DNA of 23,540 nt from Welwitschia mirabilis. Taxonomy: Eukaryota; Gnetophyta; Gnetopsida; Welwitschiales. How positions within the stretch are numbered: the stretch's first letter is position 1; the number at the start of each line of letters is the position of its first letter. The position numbers and the translations under genes are program-made. The notes under the pieces were generated by a model that saw only the letters and a program-made list of their open reading frames with translations, was not told where the DNA came from and ran no database searches. Below are positions 1 to 9,900 of this stretch, piece by piece. The stretch lies in the NCBI GenBank assembly GCA_051453625.1, contig JBOZIK010000001.1:201234999-201258538 (forward strand), in the 5' to 3' direction.

Positions 1-36
1 TGCAAATGTGAGGACAACCCATGTAGCTGATAATAG

Positions 37-240
37 CACATGGGCACACAGTCCAAAGTATCATCTCATATGTTGTGTGAACAACTGACAGGATGATAAC
101 CTCGGTAACATGCATGGGTAACCCACGGAGATAACGGTATCACATGGGCACATAACCCAATGCAAGAAGGTGGCGTCGTCCCTATGGTCATGTGGATGAC
201 ATACGAGACGATAACTATTTTTACACTACTGCAATAAATT
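37..240 (+). repeat. ~104 bp tandem repeats in the U3 of L1
   Basis: The string CACATGGGCACA occurs at 37 and again at 141, a spacing of 104. The following segment (TCATCTCATATGTTGTG at about 62, then GTCGTCCCTATGGTCATG at about 173) repeats with the same phase. The same unit, with a 99-104 base period, is present at 22117-22460 in L3. It lies upstream of the inferred TATA region, so it belongs to U3 and could act as an enhancer-type array. That role is inference. The last partial unit ends in GATAACTATTTTTAC, matching the end of the L3 array. Confidence 0.7.
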
Positions 241-286
241 GTATTGTAACGAGTACCGAACGGGTCATGTGGGTGGCTAGGATTTC

Positions 287-807
287 NNNNNNNNNNNNNN
301 NNNNNNNNNNNNNNNNNNNNNNNNNNNNNNNNNNNNNNNNNNNNNNNNNNNNNNNNNNNNNNNNNNNNNNNNNNNNNNNNNNNNNNNNNNNNNNNNNNNN
401 NNNNNNNNNNNNNNNNNNNNNNNNNNNNNNNNNNNNNNNNNNNNNNNNNNNNNNNNNNNNNNNNNNNNNNNNNNNNNNNNNNNNNNNNNNNNNNNNNNNN
501 NNNNNNNNNNNNNNNNNNNNNNNNNNNNNNNNNNNNNNNNNNNNNNNNNNNNNNNNNNNNNNNNNNNNNNNNNNNNNNNNNNNNNNNNNNNNNNNNNNNN
601 NNNNNNNNNNNNNNNNNNNNNNNNNNNNNNNNNNNNNNNNNNNNNNNNNNNNNNNNNNNNNNNNNNNNNNNNNNNNNNNNNNNNNNNNNNNNNNNNNNNN
701 NNNNNNNNNNNNNNNNNNNNNNNNNNNNNNNNNNNNNNNNNNNNNNNNNNNNNNNNNNNNNNNNNNNNNNNNNNNNNNNNNNNNNNNNNNNNNNNNNNNN
801 NNNNNNN
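287..807. other. Assembly gap, 521 N
   Basis: Run of N inside LTR L1. By comparison with L3 it should hold the TATA region and the start of R. Reading frames that span it are only N codons and are not genes. Confidence 0.99.
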
Positions 808-1410
808 TGTAGAAAGGGGTTTCCTTGGTGTTAGGATGTGTCTCTTCCATTGAGGATCTATTATTATGTTGTAAGTGGATGCAAAGTTCCTTTGATTAAT
901 ACAATTACTTTTTTATCTCAATTCTGTGAATGTCCCTTATGCTTTAAGTTGATCATAGTTAAGTGACATTTTTATGATTTATTTAGATCATGAGGGCAAC
1001 CTTTGTTAAGGTTGACCTTGGTTAGTAGTAGTTTTGCATAGCATTTCCATTTCATTCCATATTGCATTCCATGTTCTACTTGATAGTCTTTGTGATAGAA
1101 AGGCTAAAAGCTAGTTTTTGTAACAGAAGGATTAGGATCTAAGTATGATTTCATCTCATTTTCATTTCCATTTACTTGCATTTCATCTTCATTTTGCATT
1201 ACATTTACTTTACTATTTCCTTTTAGTTAAGTAAAAGATAAAATACCAAAACTACCTTTGGAAATCAATCCTCGAACTCTGAGCCTAGTTCCTTTATTGG
1301 AATTATGACATTTAGGTGAACTCCTGTCTATACTAGCATGTGTCTTTTTATAAGTTATATCATCTATAGGTTTACCTAAGGACTTTAAGATTGTATAAAT
1401 TCACACCGCA

Positions 1411-2088
1411 AAACTTGTACCAGTTATTAATATATGATAATAAGAAAGATTACCCTAGGAATACAAATATTACATGACCAAACCCAACTTTTACCAATAA
1501 AACTAGGACTTTCATTTGTATTATATTTTCAGTGTCATCCTTCTATAGGAATAGATGTGCTAAACTATTAATTAAAACAATCATAATAAAAATGAGTATA
1601 AGTAACTGAGATGTATAAAAAGCATAGGAATAAAACATAACACCAATACTATCATAGTGACTTTTAGAAAAGTAAAAGTTTTTAATTAAGTTTAAGTATC
1701 TTTTACTCTAACTCAATCATAATAGCATAATCATATTAACCATAGATACGAGGTTCACATAGTTCTAACTTAAGCATAATGGCATAATATCATCCCCTAT
1801 AAACATGAGGGTGATTTATTTAAACCACCTAGCCTTCATAACAAGAATATTATAAGTATGAAAAGTAGGTCTTTCAAGACCGATCGAATAAAGATTTAAG
1901 TTATGCAAGTTAAAGTGAAACACAAAATCATCATAAGATATTAAAGTAATAGCATACCTTAGTCAATCCTAAGTACAATAAGTATCAAAAAATCACAACT
2001 AGATATTAAAGTAAAAGAATAAAGAAAGAACATGTAACACTTTATTATTAGATAACTAAATACATATAATAGATGAAAAGTAGTCATA
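1411..2088 (+). other. Possible leader of element E0, no gene seen
   Basis: The sequence directly after L1 starts AAACTTGTACCAGTTATTA, the position where a PBS is expected. It matches a tRNA-Asp-type PBS only weakly (about 11 of 21 by hand), so this is suggestive only. The rest is AT-rich with stops in all frames. A short near-repeat, AGATATTAAAGTAA, occurs near 1936 and near 2006. The stretch ends where R1 begins at 2089. The simplest reading is that E1 inserted into the leader of a + strand family A element whose 5' LTR is L1. It could instead be unrelated flanking DNA. Confidence 0.4.
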
Positions 2089-3177
2089 TGTTCTTGTGTG
2101 TATTTATGCAATGTTATATTCTTAATTGAATCCTACCAATCATAAATATATGTGCAAACACAACACACTAATATTAATGGAAGTTGATCCAAATGTTGTA
2201 ATCTATCAAAGGCCCAGGCTAGAGCAAAAGAGTTGATTTCCACAAGGAAACACTTTGTATCTTAACTATACAAATAAATTGTAATGCATGAAACGTATAA
2301 TGCAACATACTTATGCAAAGCTAATCTAAGAATTGAAAATAACAATGCACCTGAACTAACAATGAACAACCTTAACAAAAGTTTCCCTCATAACCTATCA
2401 CTCAAGAAATTTTCACCAAATTAGAAGCAATATGAGATATGAGGGACAAAAACAACATGCATAGGAATTAAAAAATAAGTATTTTGTATTAAGTAAAAAA
2501 CATCCATTTTATAAAGTAGTCGCATCTTAATGGAGGAAGCACCTTCCAACACCAAGGAAGACATCTCTCTGCAACTATAAGAATGGATCTCTAGCCCTTC
2601 AATCTCTTGTTAAGAGAATTTCTAGTACAAATGAAGACAAATAAGAGTCAAGGATGGGACTAATATTTATTAACACAAAGATATAATAAAACAAATGGAT
2701 AGGCACAAGTAAAATGCTAATGGCCATATCAAAAGAAATAGATAGAAAAGTGGTAGAAGTTAGGTGAATGTCCAGTGAGATGTTACAATAATATCATTTA
2801 GTTGACCATCTAGACAATATTAGAGATGGTTCCATCTCATAAGATAACCCACCTTATTTGTTAAATTAATCTTAATTAGCATCCTTGTTGGCATCAACTA
2901 TTATATTGTCTGTACTATCATCAAAATGATAAAGTGGATGATGGGCTTTTAAAAGTATTCCATCAATACATCAGCTTCAATGTTTTATAGGAAGTTTATC
3001 TTAGAAATGAGAAGTATTAAGAATTGCTCTGAATGTTGTAAAATATCATGGAGATTATATGTTTCTATTTCTTTTATCTTAGCTCTCCATTATCACGGAA
3101 ATTAAGAATATACCTATTTATTATCCTTAAAAAACTCAAAATATCCTATCAAATATGCATAAGTTGGTAGTACAACA
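2089..3177 (-). repeat. R1: complete 3' LTR of E1 (family B)
   Basis: The reverse complement of this 1,089-base segment aligns along its whole length with L2 (15918-17000, 1,083 bases). It starts TGTTGTACTACC (L2: TGTTACGCTACG) and ends in ACACACAAGAACA. Shared landmarks include the AGAGATCCATTC block, the ACTACTTTATAAAATGGATG block and ATTAGTGTGTTGTGTTTG. Its left part (2098-2390) is also a direct repeat of R2 (15632-15917), the same LTR end at the other side of E1. A G-run polypurine tract lies immediately before its start on the minus strand, which fixes it as the 3' LTR. The five bases outside it (TCATA, 2084-2088) are a candidate target-site duplicate, but the partner end is not in the window. 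Confidence 0.88.
2664..2671 (-). promoter_or_regulatory. TATA-like box of LTR R1
   Basis: On the minus strand this reads AATAAATA, at the same place in the LTR as AATAAATA in L2 (16409-16416) and TATAAATA in L3 (22584). The position conserved across three LTRs supports a core promoter at the U3/R border. Activity is unlikely now, given the decay. Confidence 0.45.
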
Positions 3178-3190
3178 TAACCCCCCAATT
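3178..3190 (-). other. Polypurine tract before the 3' LTR of E1
   Basis: On the minus strand AATTGGGGGGTTA directly abuts the TGTTGT start of R1. Retrotransposons prime plus-strand DNA synthesis from a purine-rich tract at exactly this place. Six G in a row stand out in this AT-rich sequence. The tract supports both the orientation of E1 and the LTR boundary. Confidence 0.75.
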
Positions 3191-3714
3191 AGTCTTGTCA
3201 ATCCTTAATAAAACCAAGTGATAAATCATGCTTGCGAGCCAACTTATTTAATAATAAAACTAATTAAGATACTTAAGGAAATCATCTCAGAAATTTTTTT
3301 AAAAATCTCAAAGATATGATTTGAATTATAAGAAATTAGAAAATTGAACATTTTACCTACTCTGAAGCTTAGCCAAATGGTCATATAGATCATTGTTTGA
3401 ATGATGAAGAGGATGATAACCTCAAAAAAGGCCTTTAAAATTAGTAACTTGTGATAGAATTTTTAGTTATACAGATAATCAATAAATGCATAAAAGAATC
3501 ACTCTACTAAATCAAATAGTAATAAATAAAATATTAACTAAATAAAATTTAATCCTCATCATAACATGTAAAAAATAAAGATAATCATGAAAAATCAAAT
3601 AAAGATTAGTACATGTTTTTGAAACAAAAATGATATATCTATATAAAATCAGAGAGTTTTAATACAAAAAAATACATAGAAGGGGAGATACAAAATAAGA
3701 AAACATCACTCCCC
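3191..3714 (-). other. 3' untranslated region of E1
   Basis: This lies between the stop of the third ORF and the polypurine tract. It is AT-rich, with no reading frame of note. It contains one copy of the ATCATT/GATGAT hairpin-type motif near 3380-3420 (GAATGATGAAGAGGATGATAAC). Confidence 0.5.
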
Positions 3715-5030
3715 TCATCGATGCATGATAAATTCAGGCTTGGTAGCTAGCTCAGGTGTAAGGGGAAAAGAAGGAGGATGCTCAAGATCAATAGGGAAAT
3801 AAAGGTCTAAAGATGTAGAAATAGATCTAATTGTCTTATTGCCCTAGATACATACAGCCTCTATTATGTCAACTATCACACTCTACTGGATAGAAATGAT
3901 GCACTTTTGTACATCAATGATTTGGTCCTCAGAGGATTGGACTCTTCTCTCAATAGATAGAAACCTCTTCTCTAATGTCTATGTTCTTTGATTAAGTACT
4001 TATGTTCTCTGATCAAGTAGTTATGTCCTCTGATCAAGAGACTAGATGCTCTAGTCAAGTATCTGGATACCTTTATCCATAAGACATCTAATGATCTTAG
4101 TGACCTCTATTAGGAGGGCCTAAATCTACTTGAGTGTAGCCCCAACTATAAGTCTTTGTACTTGAGGTCTCTCTACCTCTCTTAAAACCTATATGCTCAT
4201 GTTCTATAGATAGGGAGCTAAAATCTAAATATGGGATAAGTGCTAATCACTCATAGGCTCTAGTATCCCAAACCATATAAAAAGTACTAAGAGGAGGCAT
4301 GGATATCTAAGAGTCTAAAGTTGATATGCCTCAACCATGGATCTGAGTCTTTTTCAAATAAAAGTAGAAGATCTATCTACTTCTCCTATCTAAATGCTAC
4401 CAAAATCTATAGATGTACTACCATCGTGTAATTATTATGAAAGATGAGCTAATGTTATGGAAAAGCCTTCTGTGTAAAAATTTATATGTGGAGATCGACT
4501 AAGTGACAAGTACTCCTTATCTATTAATAGTAAGATCCACTAGTATATCTAATATAGCACCATATGCCTAGTGCTCCTTAATCCCACTAGTTAAGTAAAT
4601 ATGCATACTCCCAAGCCCACTAAGATCTGTAATCACTGTAATATAGAATAGGATAATTGCTATCTCATGTTCTCATGTATATGCAACTATTATATCCTGC
4701 AACTGACCATGAGCATTGTGTCCTCTCTCAATATACATGGTTTTATAAAATTCTCTTATCTCTAAAACGTAATATTGTTCATGCACATTTATGATCCTTC
4801 TAAGCCAAAGATCTATAAGTCTATGATCTACCTTTGGCTCTATATAGCTTATAAAGTCTCTAAAGTATCTCTTGATTTAGATACTGGTAGTCTAAATGGT
4901 CAATGAACATTTGTGTCGAGGTGGTGGATGTGCTGGCTCTGCATGCTCTATCTCTAGCAGTACTATTGAGCCTACCTCCTACTTATAGCTTCGACCTTAG
5001 CCTCAGCCTATCTAGCACTATGCATATGAG
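3715..5030 (-). pseudogene. Third ORF of E1 (putative plant transposon / env-position ORF), decayed
   Basis: Reading the minus strand gives stretches of protein-like sequence broken by stops. Near 4760-4800 it reads LEIREFYKTMYIERG, resembling the VREFYANL block of the 'putative plant transposon protein' domain often found in the third ORF of Athila-type elements. Further on (4063-3980) a 21-base tandem repeat gives a seven-residue repeat around LDQRT, followed by LEKRFLSIERRVQSSEDQI, which looks like a coiled coil. Many of the stops are TAA or TAG in places where the repeat has CAA or CAG, so they look like C-to-T changes. The frame ends at TGA (3715-3717). The start near 5030 is approximate and frame changes are likely. 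The biological role of this ORF is not established; in Athila relatives this slot is sometimes called env-like. Confidence 0.6.
3980..4063 (-). repeat. 21-bp tandem repeat, four units, coding a heptad
   Basis: Units on the + strand are 3980-4000, 4001-4021, 4022-4042 and 4043-4063, around TATGTTCTCTGATCAAGTAG. A fifth, weaker unit may follow. The period of exactly seven codons and the Leu and Arg placement on the minus strand fit a coiled-coil segment of the third ORF. Confidence 0.75.
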
Positions 5031-5831
5031 GCTTATTTAATTTTAAATATACAAAAAAGTCATGTGAAAATGGAAAAACATGTCAAAAACATCGCATGGA
5101 TGCGAAATAACAACCTTCAAAAATTGATAAAAAACATGAAAAATGTTAAAAATATGACTTGCCTCCTCTAAGAGTTGCAATTCATCCCAAATTGCCTAAA
5201 TGTGAGAAGAAAAATGTGAAATACATGAAAATTTAAAAAGTTGTATTTCTAGTGGGCCTCATATATGGTAAAAATTTAAAGTTCTCAAATGAAAAATCTA
5301 ATCTAGTAGAATCGTAGAACACAACAAACTAATCAATTTTGAGTAAAATAACACTATATTTAACCTATAGTTTATGAGAAAATGAGTGTGAATGATAGAA
5401 AATTAAAAACACCTCATAAAACACACAATTATTTATAACTTGAAAAATATGTAGTGAAATGCAAACCCGTAATCCCTAGATTGAATAACATAAGAAATTA
5501 ATCGATATACATGAAAACTACACATTGAAAGGTTGAAAAACAAGAGGAAAAATTAAAAAACAAAATTAAAGAAAAACATACCTCATTTTTGCAAATCTAA
5601 TAAGATCTCAAAAATCTAGACACAAAATCAGGTGGGACAAGATCTAAAACATTGGTATAGCATAGAGGGATCATCATCTCTTAGAGTAATAGGCAAAAAT
5701 GCCAAAGAAAGAAGAAAAAATAAGGAAAAAAAATTTGGGCCATGGTTATATCACACTATTATCAGATCACATCATTTAGACAATATCCCTAGGATGACTC
5801 TCATAGAAAATCATATTGTTATCCTTCCAGT

Positions 5832-5859
5832 GTTGTCTAGATGATCAAGTGGATGATAG
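5832..5859 (+). repeat. GATGAT hairpin-type motif, clearest copy
   Basis: GTTGTCTAGATGATCAAG followed by TGGATGATAG. Related copies lie at 2915-2942, about 15182-15213, 15290-15324, 15405-15432, 16137-16167, 17198-17230, 17312-17341, 17418-17458 and 22433-22460. The general form is CTATCATC, a short spacer with AGATGAT, then GATGATAG, so the outer arms can pair. Confidence 0.6.
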
Positions 5860-6097
5860 AACACTAAAAAGTTTTACAAAAATAAAGATGTCAACTAATA
5901 AAATTAGGCTTATATATAACCATCTAAGTAGTAAAGTTTATCAGAAAATCCTAAAAAAATAGAAAATAAAAAAGAAAACCATGAAAATTAAGAGAAAAGG
6001 GTAAAACTCATAAGAAAAGAAAAACTATGGCTAAATAAAATAGACTATCTAGGCTAAAAATTATCAATGAAATTTGAGTGAATGTTTTCAAATAGAA

Positions 6098-6106
6098 NNN
6101 NNNNNN
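6098..6106. other. Short gap, 9 N
   Basis: Nine undetermined bases in the E1 spacer. Confidence 0.99.
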
Positions 6107-6885
6107 AGGATAAATTTCAGAACTCTAAAAGGTACAAGGAATCTCATGCAAACTATGAAAGAGAAAAGATATTCTTTTTAACTCAAATGCTAACTGAAAA
6201 ATTATAAGAACATGAATGAACAATAAGAAAACTACTATATGAGAAAGTCCTATGTAAGAATTAGAAAATGTAGAAATGACTTTGAAATAACAAACTCAAA
6301 AACCAAAGAAACATAGAATAAAAATGGACATAAGGAACAAGGAGATGATTACTTATCTGTCCTAAGTACTAAACGAGTAAACTCCTAAGGAAGACATCAT
6401 AAAGTGACCTAAGTAAAAATGCATTAAAAAATGTATAAAATTTATAAAGTTTCACTTGAAAGGGTATTGATTATGATGATACCAAAGCTCAAGTGCTTAG
6501 AACAATGAATGTTAAGATCAAAAGCTACTTAGAAATAAACTTACCTTCTCTCATCCCACAAGCACATCCAAATCCTTAAAAGTGAAATGACTAAGTGAAA
6601 ATCCTAAGAGCCTAGAAAACAAGCAATTCTTTTGATGACATCAAGAACACCATTGATCCTATAGCCTTAAAGTTTATTACAACTTTTTCTATGATGAGAG
6701 AAGTGCGATCATAGTCAAAGGAATTAGGACCCATGAAGCATATTTAACTAACCCCCTAGTGGAGTTCCCATAACTATCAACACTGCCAAAGGTTCCTTTT
6801 AGAAAAATTTACCCTAATGTGATAGAATAACATGGTGACCATGGATTTTTCTTTAAGCATAAAATATAATAGATTATGGTCATTA

Positions 6886-6913
6886 TTCCTTTTTCTTTTT
6901 TTTTCTTTTTTCT
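6886..6913 (-). other. Internal polypurine tract (minus strand)
   Basis: 28 bases of only T and C on the + strand, so purines only on the coding strand of E1. It lies downstream of integrase. It could be a second plus-strand priming site or simply a low-complexity run; the sequence cannot decide. Confidence 0.35.
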
Positions 6914-7311
6914 GAAAAATTCCTACATGATTACACACTCAAAAACACCAAGGTAAATAAATGAGATAAAAGATAGAAAATAATACTCCCAAATAATCAA
7001 AGATATTAACACCATTTAAAAAAAACACAAGAAGTAAGAGATATTCCTTTAAGTAAAGTCCATAGATATGGGAATGTCTTAAGATTGAATGAATCCAATA
7101 TTACCACTATAAAATACCCAAGTACGAATACTAGTCATAAAACTTCATAAAGCAACATATAACTTAAGTTTGAAAGATGATCAGGTGATATTATAACATC
7201 CATCAAAGGAATAAGCTAAGAAAGAACTTAAACAATTATAGAAAGGAATTCCTCCTCATCAAGGAGAACCTTCAAAATAAGTGCTTCTACCATGTTCATG
7301 ATTACATCAAA

Positions 7312-8520
7312 AGATCATTTATATAGTTTTAATTATTGTTCGTTAACCTTCTGAATATTCCTAATCTCTATATTTAAAATATTAATAGAGCCAATAGAAT
7401 GTACCTTCTCTACAAGATAAATACATAACCATTTAGAGGTCAACTTGTTAATCAAAAGATGTACTCTAGTGTTGTAGAAAAGAATAAGTTAACTTGATTT
7501 AAAATTTTGATGAAATATTTTTTAATCATGTTTGAACTTAGCTTGAGCTTTATAGATTATTTGATGATGTATGATATGAGTTAATTTTTTATCAAAATGG
7601 TATAATTGGTTTAATCTTTGTTTAATATTTTGATAAAGATTTACAACATTATGTTGATGAAAAGCATGATAAGAATTATAGCACACATTAATAGGTAAAA
7701 TACAAACTTTACCATACATAAGTTTATAAGTTGAAAAACCAAAAGAAGTATGTCATGTAGTATGATAATCCCAAACAACATCATTAAGCTTAAAAGCCTA
7801 AGATTTCTTATTAACAAAGATAAATTTTTGTAACATTTTTTTTATTTCTCTGTTAGCATTTTTAGCCTGTTCATTAGCCTGAGGATGATAAGTGCAAGCT
7901 ACTATATATTCTATACCAATGGACAAAAAAGGTTTTCTAAAAATTTGATTAATAAAATGAGTTTCTAATAACTAATGATAATTCTAGGAAAATAAAATCT
8001 CTAAAAAATATGAGTTGTAAGAAATTGAAAATAGTTTAGACATCATTCAAAGAAGTAGGAATGGCTTCAACTCATTTAGTCACATAATCTACAGTCCCTA
8101 AAATGTAATGTTTATTAGAAGAAGGTGGATGAATAGAGCCTATGAAATTAATACTCTAATAATTAAAAGATTCACACTTAAGAATAGTTTTAAAAGGCAT
8201 TTTCTAAGAATGAATAAGACTATCATAACACTGATAAGGATCACATCTTTTAGCAAAATCAAAGGAATTCTAAAAAAAGAAGGCCAATAAAAACTAGACT
8301 TGAGAATTTTCATAGCCATTTTATATCTACTGAAGTATCTTTTACAAATATCACCATGAAAAAGATGAAATATTTCATGTATTTAGTAATTAGGCATACA
8401 TTCTCTCATAATTTGGTCTTTACACCTATAGTACAAATATGGCTCTATCCACTTATAGTTACCTAATGTATAGAGAAAAGATTTATGTTGATTATAAGTC
8501 CAATGTTGTGATGTTTTCAT
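7312..8520 (-). pseudogene. Integrase region of E1, decayed
   Basis: Integrase inserts the cDNA copy into the genome. The minus strand reads in order: an HHCC-type zinc region ending in FYWPSFFKNSFDFAKRCDPYQ, in which the last-but-one Cys is Tyr; the catalytic core with VDYVTK (first Asp at 8087-8089) followed by a TGA where Trp is expected; YHPQA and NREIKK (the catalytic Glu block), FGFSTYKLMYGK and LPINV; then a C-terminal part ending NEQ-stop-LKLYK. The open stretch 7719-7522 is the clearest piece. These blocks match the order in Athila-type integrases. I did not find the middle catalytic Asp with confidence. Several stops and probable frame breaks make it non-functional. Confidence 0.85.
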
Positions 8521-8586
8521 GATCACAATGTAATTAAAAATATCTATATATCAAGGAGGAGGATAAGTAGAAGATATAGCAAAATG

Positions 8587-9003
8587 TTACTCATCAAGAA
8601 AAGCACCATTAATAATAGAATTATTAGGGGGAGAAAAAAAATGAGACAAATGATCTATAACAGAATTATGGTTTCCTGTTTTATCTTTAATATTCAAATT
8701 AAACTCTTGCATAAGAAGGATCCATCTAATTAAATAAGAATTAGAGTCTTTCTTAGTTATGAGGTAATAAATAGTAGCATGGTCAGTATAAACATTTGTA
8801 TAAAAGNNNNNNNNNNNNNNNNNNNNNNNNNNNNNNNNNNNNNNNNNNNNNNNNNNNNNNNNNNNNNNNNNNNNNNNNNNNNNNNNNNNNNNNNNNNNNN
8901 NNNNNNNNNNNNNNNNNNNNNNNNNNNNNNNNNNNNNNNNNNNNNNNNAAAGTACCCCACCCACGGCAAAATTACTTACATCACATATTAATTCAAAGTC
9001 TTT
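8587..9003 (-). pseudogene. RNase H domain of E1, with gap
   Basis: RNase H removes the RNA strand after reverse transcription. The frame begins with a FELICDVSNFAVGGVL-like segment (catalytic Asp block) at about 9000-8949. It is then hidden by 142 N (8948-8807) and resumes with FYTNVYTDHATIYYL, LIRWILLMQEFNLNIKD and IDHLSHF, ending FLDE and a TAA stop. YTDHA and the final D-H-L-S block are standard for gypsy RNase H. The stop after FLDE is at the position where relatives have Gln (DEQ), and E2 has TAG at the same codon, so both look like C-to-T changes in one long polyprotein frame. Confidence 0.85.
8807..8948. other. Assembly gap, 142 N
   Basis: Falls inside the RNase H domain of E1. Reading frames across it on the + strand are artefacts. 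Confidence 0.99.
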
Positions 9004-9900
9004 TTCTTAATCAAGTTCCATTACTATAGGAACATAGGAAATTTTATATTTAAACCTATCAAAAGCAAGCTAACAAGATTCATTTCATTCAAATTTAGCT
9101 TCTTTTTCTAATAATGAATGAAAGAGTTTACAAATATTTATATAATCATAAATAAATTGATAGTAAAAATCACAATGATCAAGAAAAAAGCTAACCTATT
9201 TTACATTTGTAGGGGGATTTAGGTTTTGAATAATACCAACTTTTGAAGCATCCATTCTAAACCACTCTTTTGAGATATGGTGACATAAAACAATTCCACT
9301 TTCAATTAAAAAAAACCCTTTTTTCAACTAAAATGTAGGCTACTAGAAATGTAATGATCAAGAAGTTTCTCTAATCATTCTAAAATTTGTTCAAAAGTTT
9401 CAGCATAAATGGAGAAGTCATCCATAAAAATCTCAATAGAATCCTCAAGCATATCAAAAAAAAAAAAAAAAACCATCATAACATGCTAAAAAGTACTAGA
9501 AGCATTACAAAGTTCAAAAGGCATATGTTGAAAATCAAAAGTACTAAAATAAGAAGTAAAAGTAGTTTTATCTTGGTCTAACTAGCAATGCAAACTTGGT
9601 TGTAATCACTATAACCATTAAGAAAATAGTAAAATGCATAACTCTAAGTCCTATCAAGTATCTAATTAAGAAAAGGCAAAGATCTGTGATCTTTTTTGGT
9701 TACTTTGTTTATTTTTGAAAGCTTATGCACATCCTCCGTTTCCCATCTTTCTTAGGAACTACCATGAAAGAGCTAATCCACTCACTATTAGCTATTGCAT
9801 AAATGATTCTAGCATCTATTAATTTTATGATTTTGTCTTTAACAACTTACTTAAGGATTGAATTAAGTATATGTTAAGGTTGCCTAACAGGTTTTACATT
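9004..9900 (-). pseudogene. Reverse transcriptase of E1, decayed
   Basis: The minus strand shows the RT blocks in order: a segment with ISSFMVVPKKDGK-like codons near 9750; a broken RMCI-F-K block; NGYSDYNQVCIAS near 9610; a region around MPFELCNASSTF; then IEIFMDDFSIYAETFEQI, where FMDDFS (9411-9428) is the catalytic box with both Asp kept. After it come SGIVLCHHIS and IIQNLNPPTN, the usual gypsy RT tail. A run of 17 A (9456-9472, T on the coding strand) replaces codons just before the catalytic box and shifts the frame. Stops are frequent. RT makes the cDNA; this copy cannot be active. Confidence 0.88.
9456..9472 (+). repeat. 17-base poly(A) run inside RT
   Basis: Seventeen A in a row. E2 has ordinary coding sequence at the equivalent place (about 20930), so this looks like slippage growth after the element died, or a sequencing weakness. 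Confidence 0.8.

Larger units (their letters stand above)
1..1410 (+). mobile_element. L1: family A LTR, left end cut by window edge
   Basis: This stretch is a direct repeat of 22039-23475. Shared blocks include the TTCCTTGGTGTTAGG segment near 820, the GGCAACCTTTGTTAAGGTTG segment near 998, and CTCTGAGCCTAGTTCC near 1278, all in the same order and with similar spacing in both copies. It ends with CGCA at 1407-1410, matching the CTACA end of L3. The TG start is off the window, and 521 N (287-807) hide most of the central part, including the expected TATA box. The copy is diverged, so it is old. It is an LTR rather than a gene: no reading frame is kept between the copies. Orientation (+) follows from comparison with L2 and L3, which are followed by gag or PBS sequence. 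Confidence 0.85.
5031..7311 (-). other. Long spacer between integrase and third ORF of E1
   Basis: About 2.3 kb without a recognisable protein. I checked both strands for retroelement motifs and saw none. It holds the best copy of the GATGAT hairpin motif (5832-5859), a 9-N gap (6098-6106) and a 28-base pure pyrimidine tract (6886-6913). A 70-codon + strand frame at 5632-5844 has no recognisable content and opposes the element. Long non-coding tracts at this place are usual in Athila-like elements. Confidence 0.5.

Noticed and set aside
192-850. Long frames on both strands over the first gap
   Set aside because: Almost all codons are N; the flanks are LTR sequence.
1868-1881. GGTCTT-TC-AAGACC small palindrome
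   Set aside because: Too short to support a function, and no second copy seen.
3681-3714. GGGGAG ... CTCCCC inverted repeat as a terminator
   Set aside because: Six-base stem with a long AT-rich loop; not a plant termination signal and likely chance.
3980-4063. CRISPR-like array from the 21-base repeats
   Set aside because: Units touch without spacers, drift from unit to unit, and encode a heptad in a retrotransposon ORF.
5632-5844. 70-codon + strand frame in the E1 spacer
   Set aside because: Opposite to the element, no recognisable motif, not seen in E2, and it contains the repeat motif at its end.
8108-8290. 60-codon + strand frame
   Set aside because: Shadow of the integrase on the minus strand, which has the recognisable motifs.
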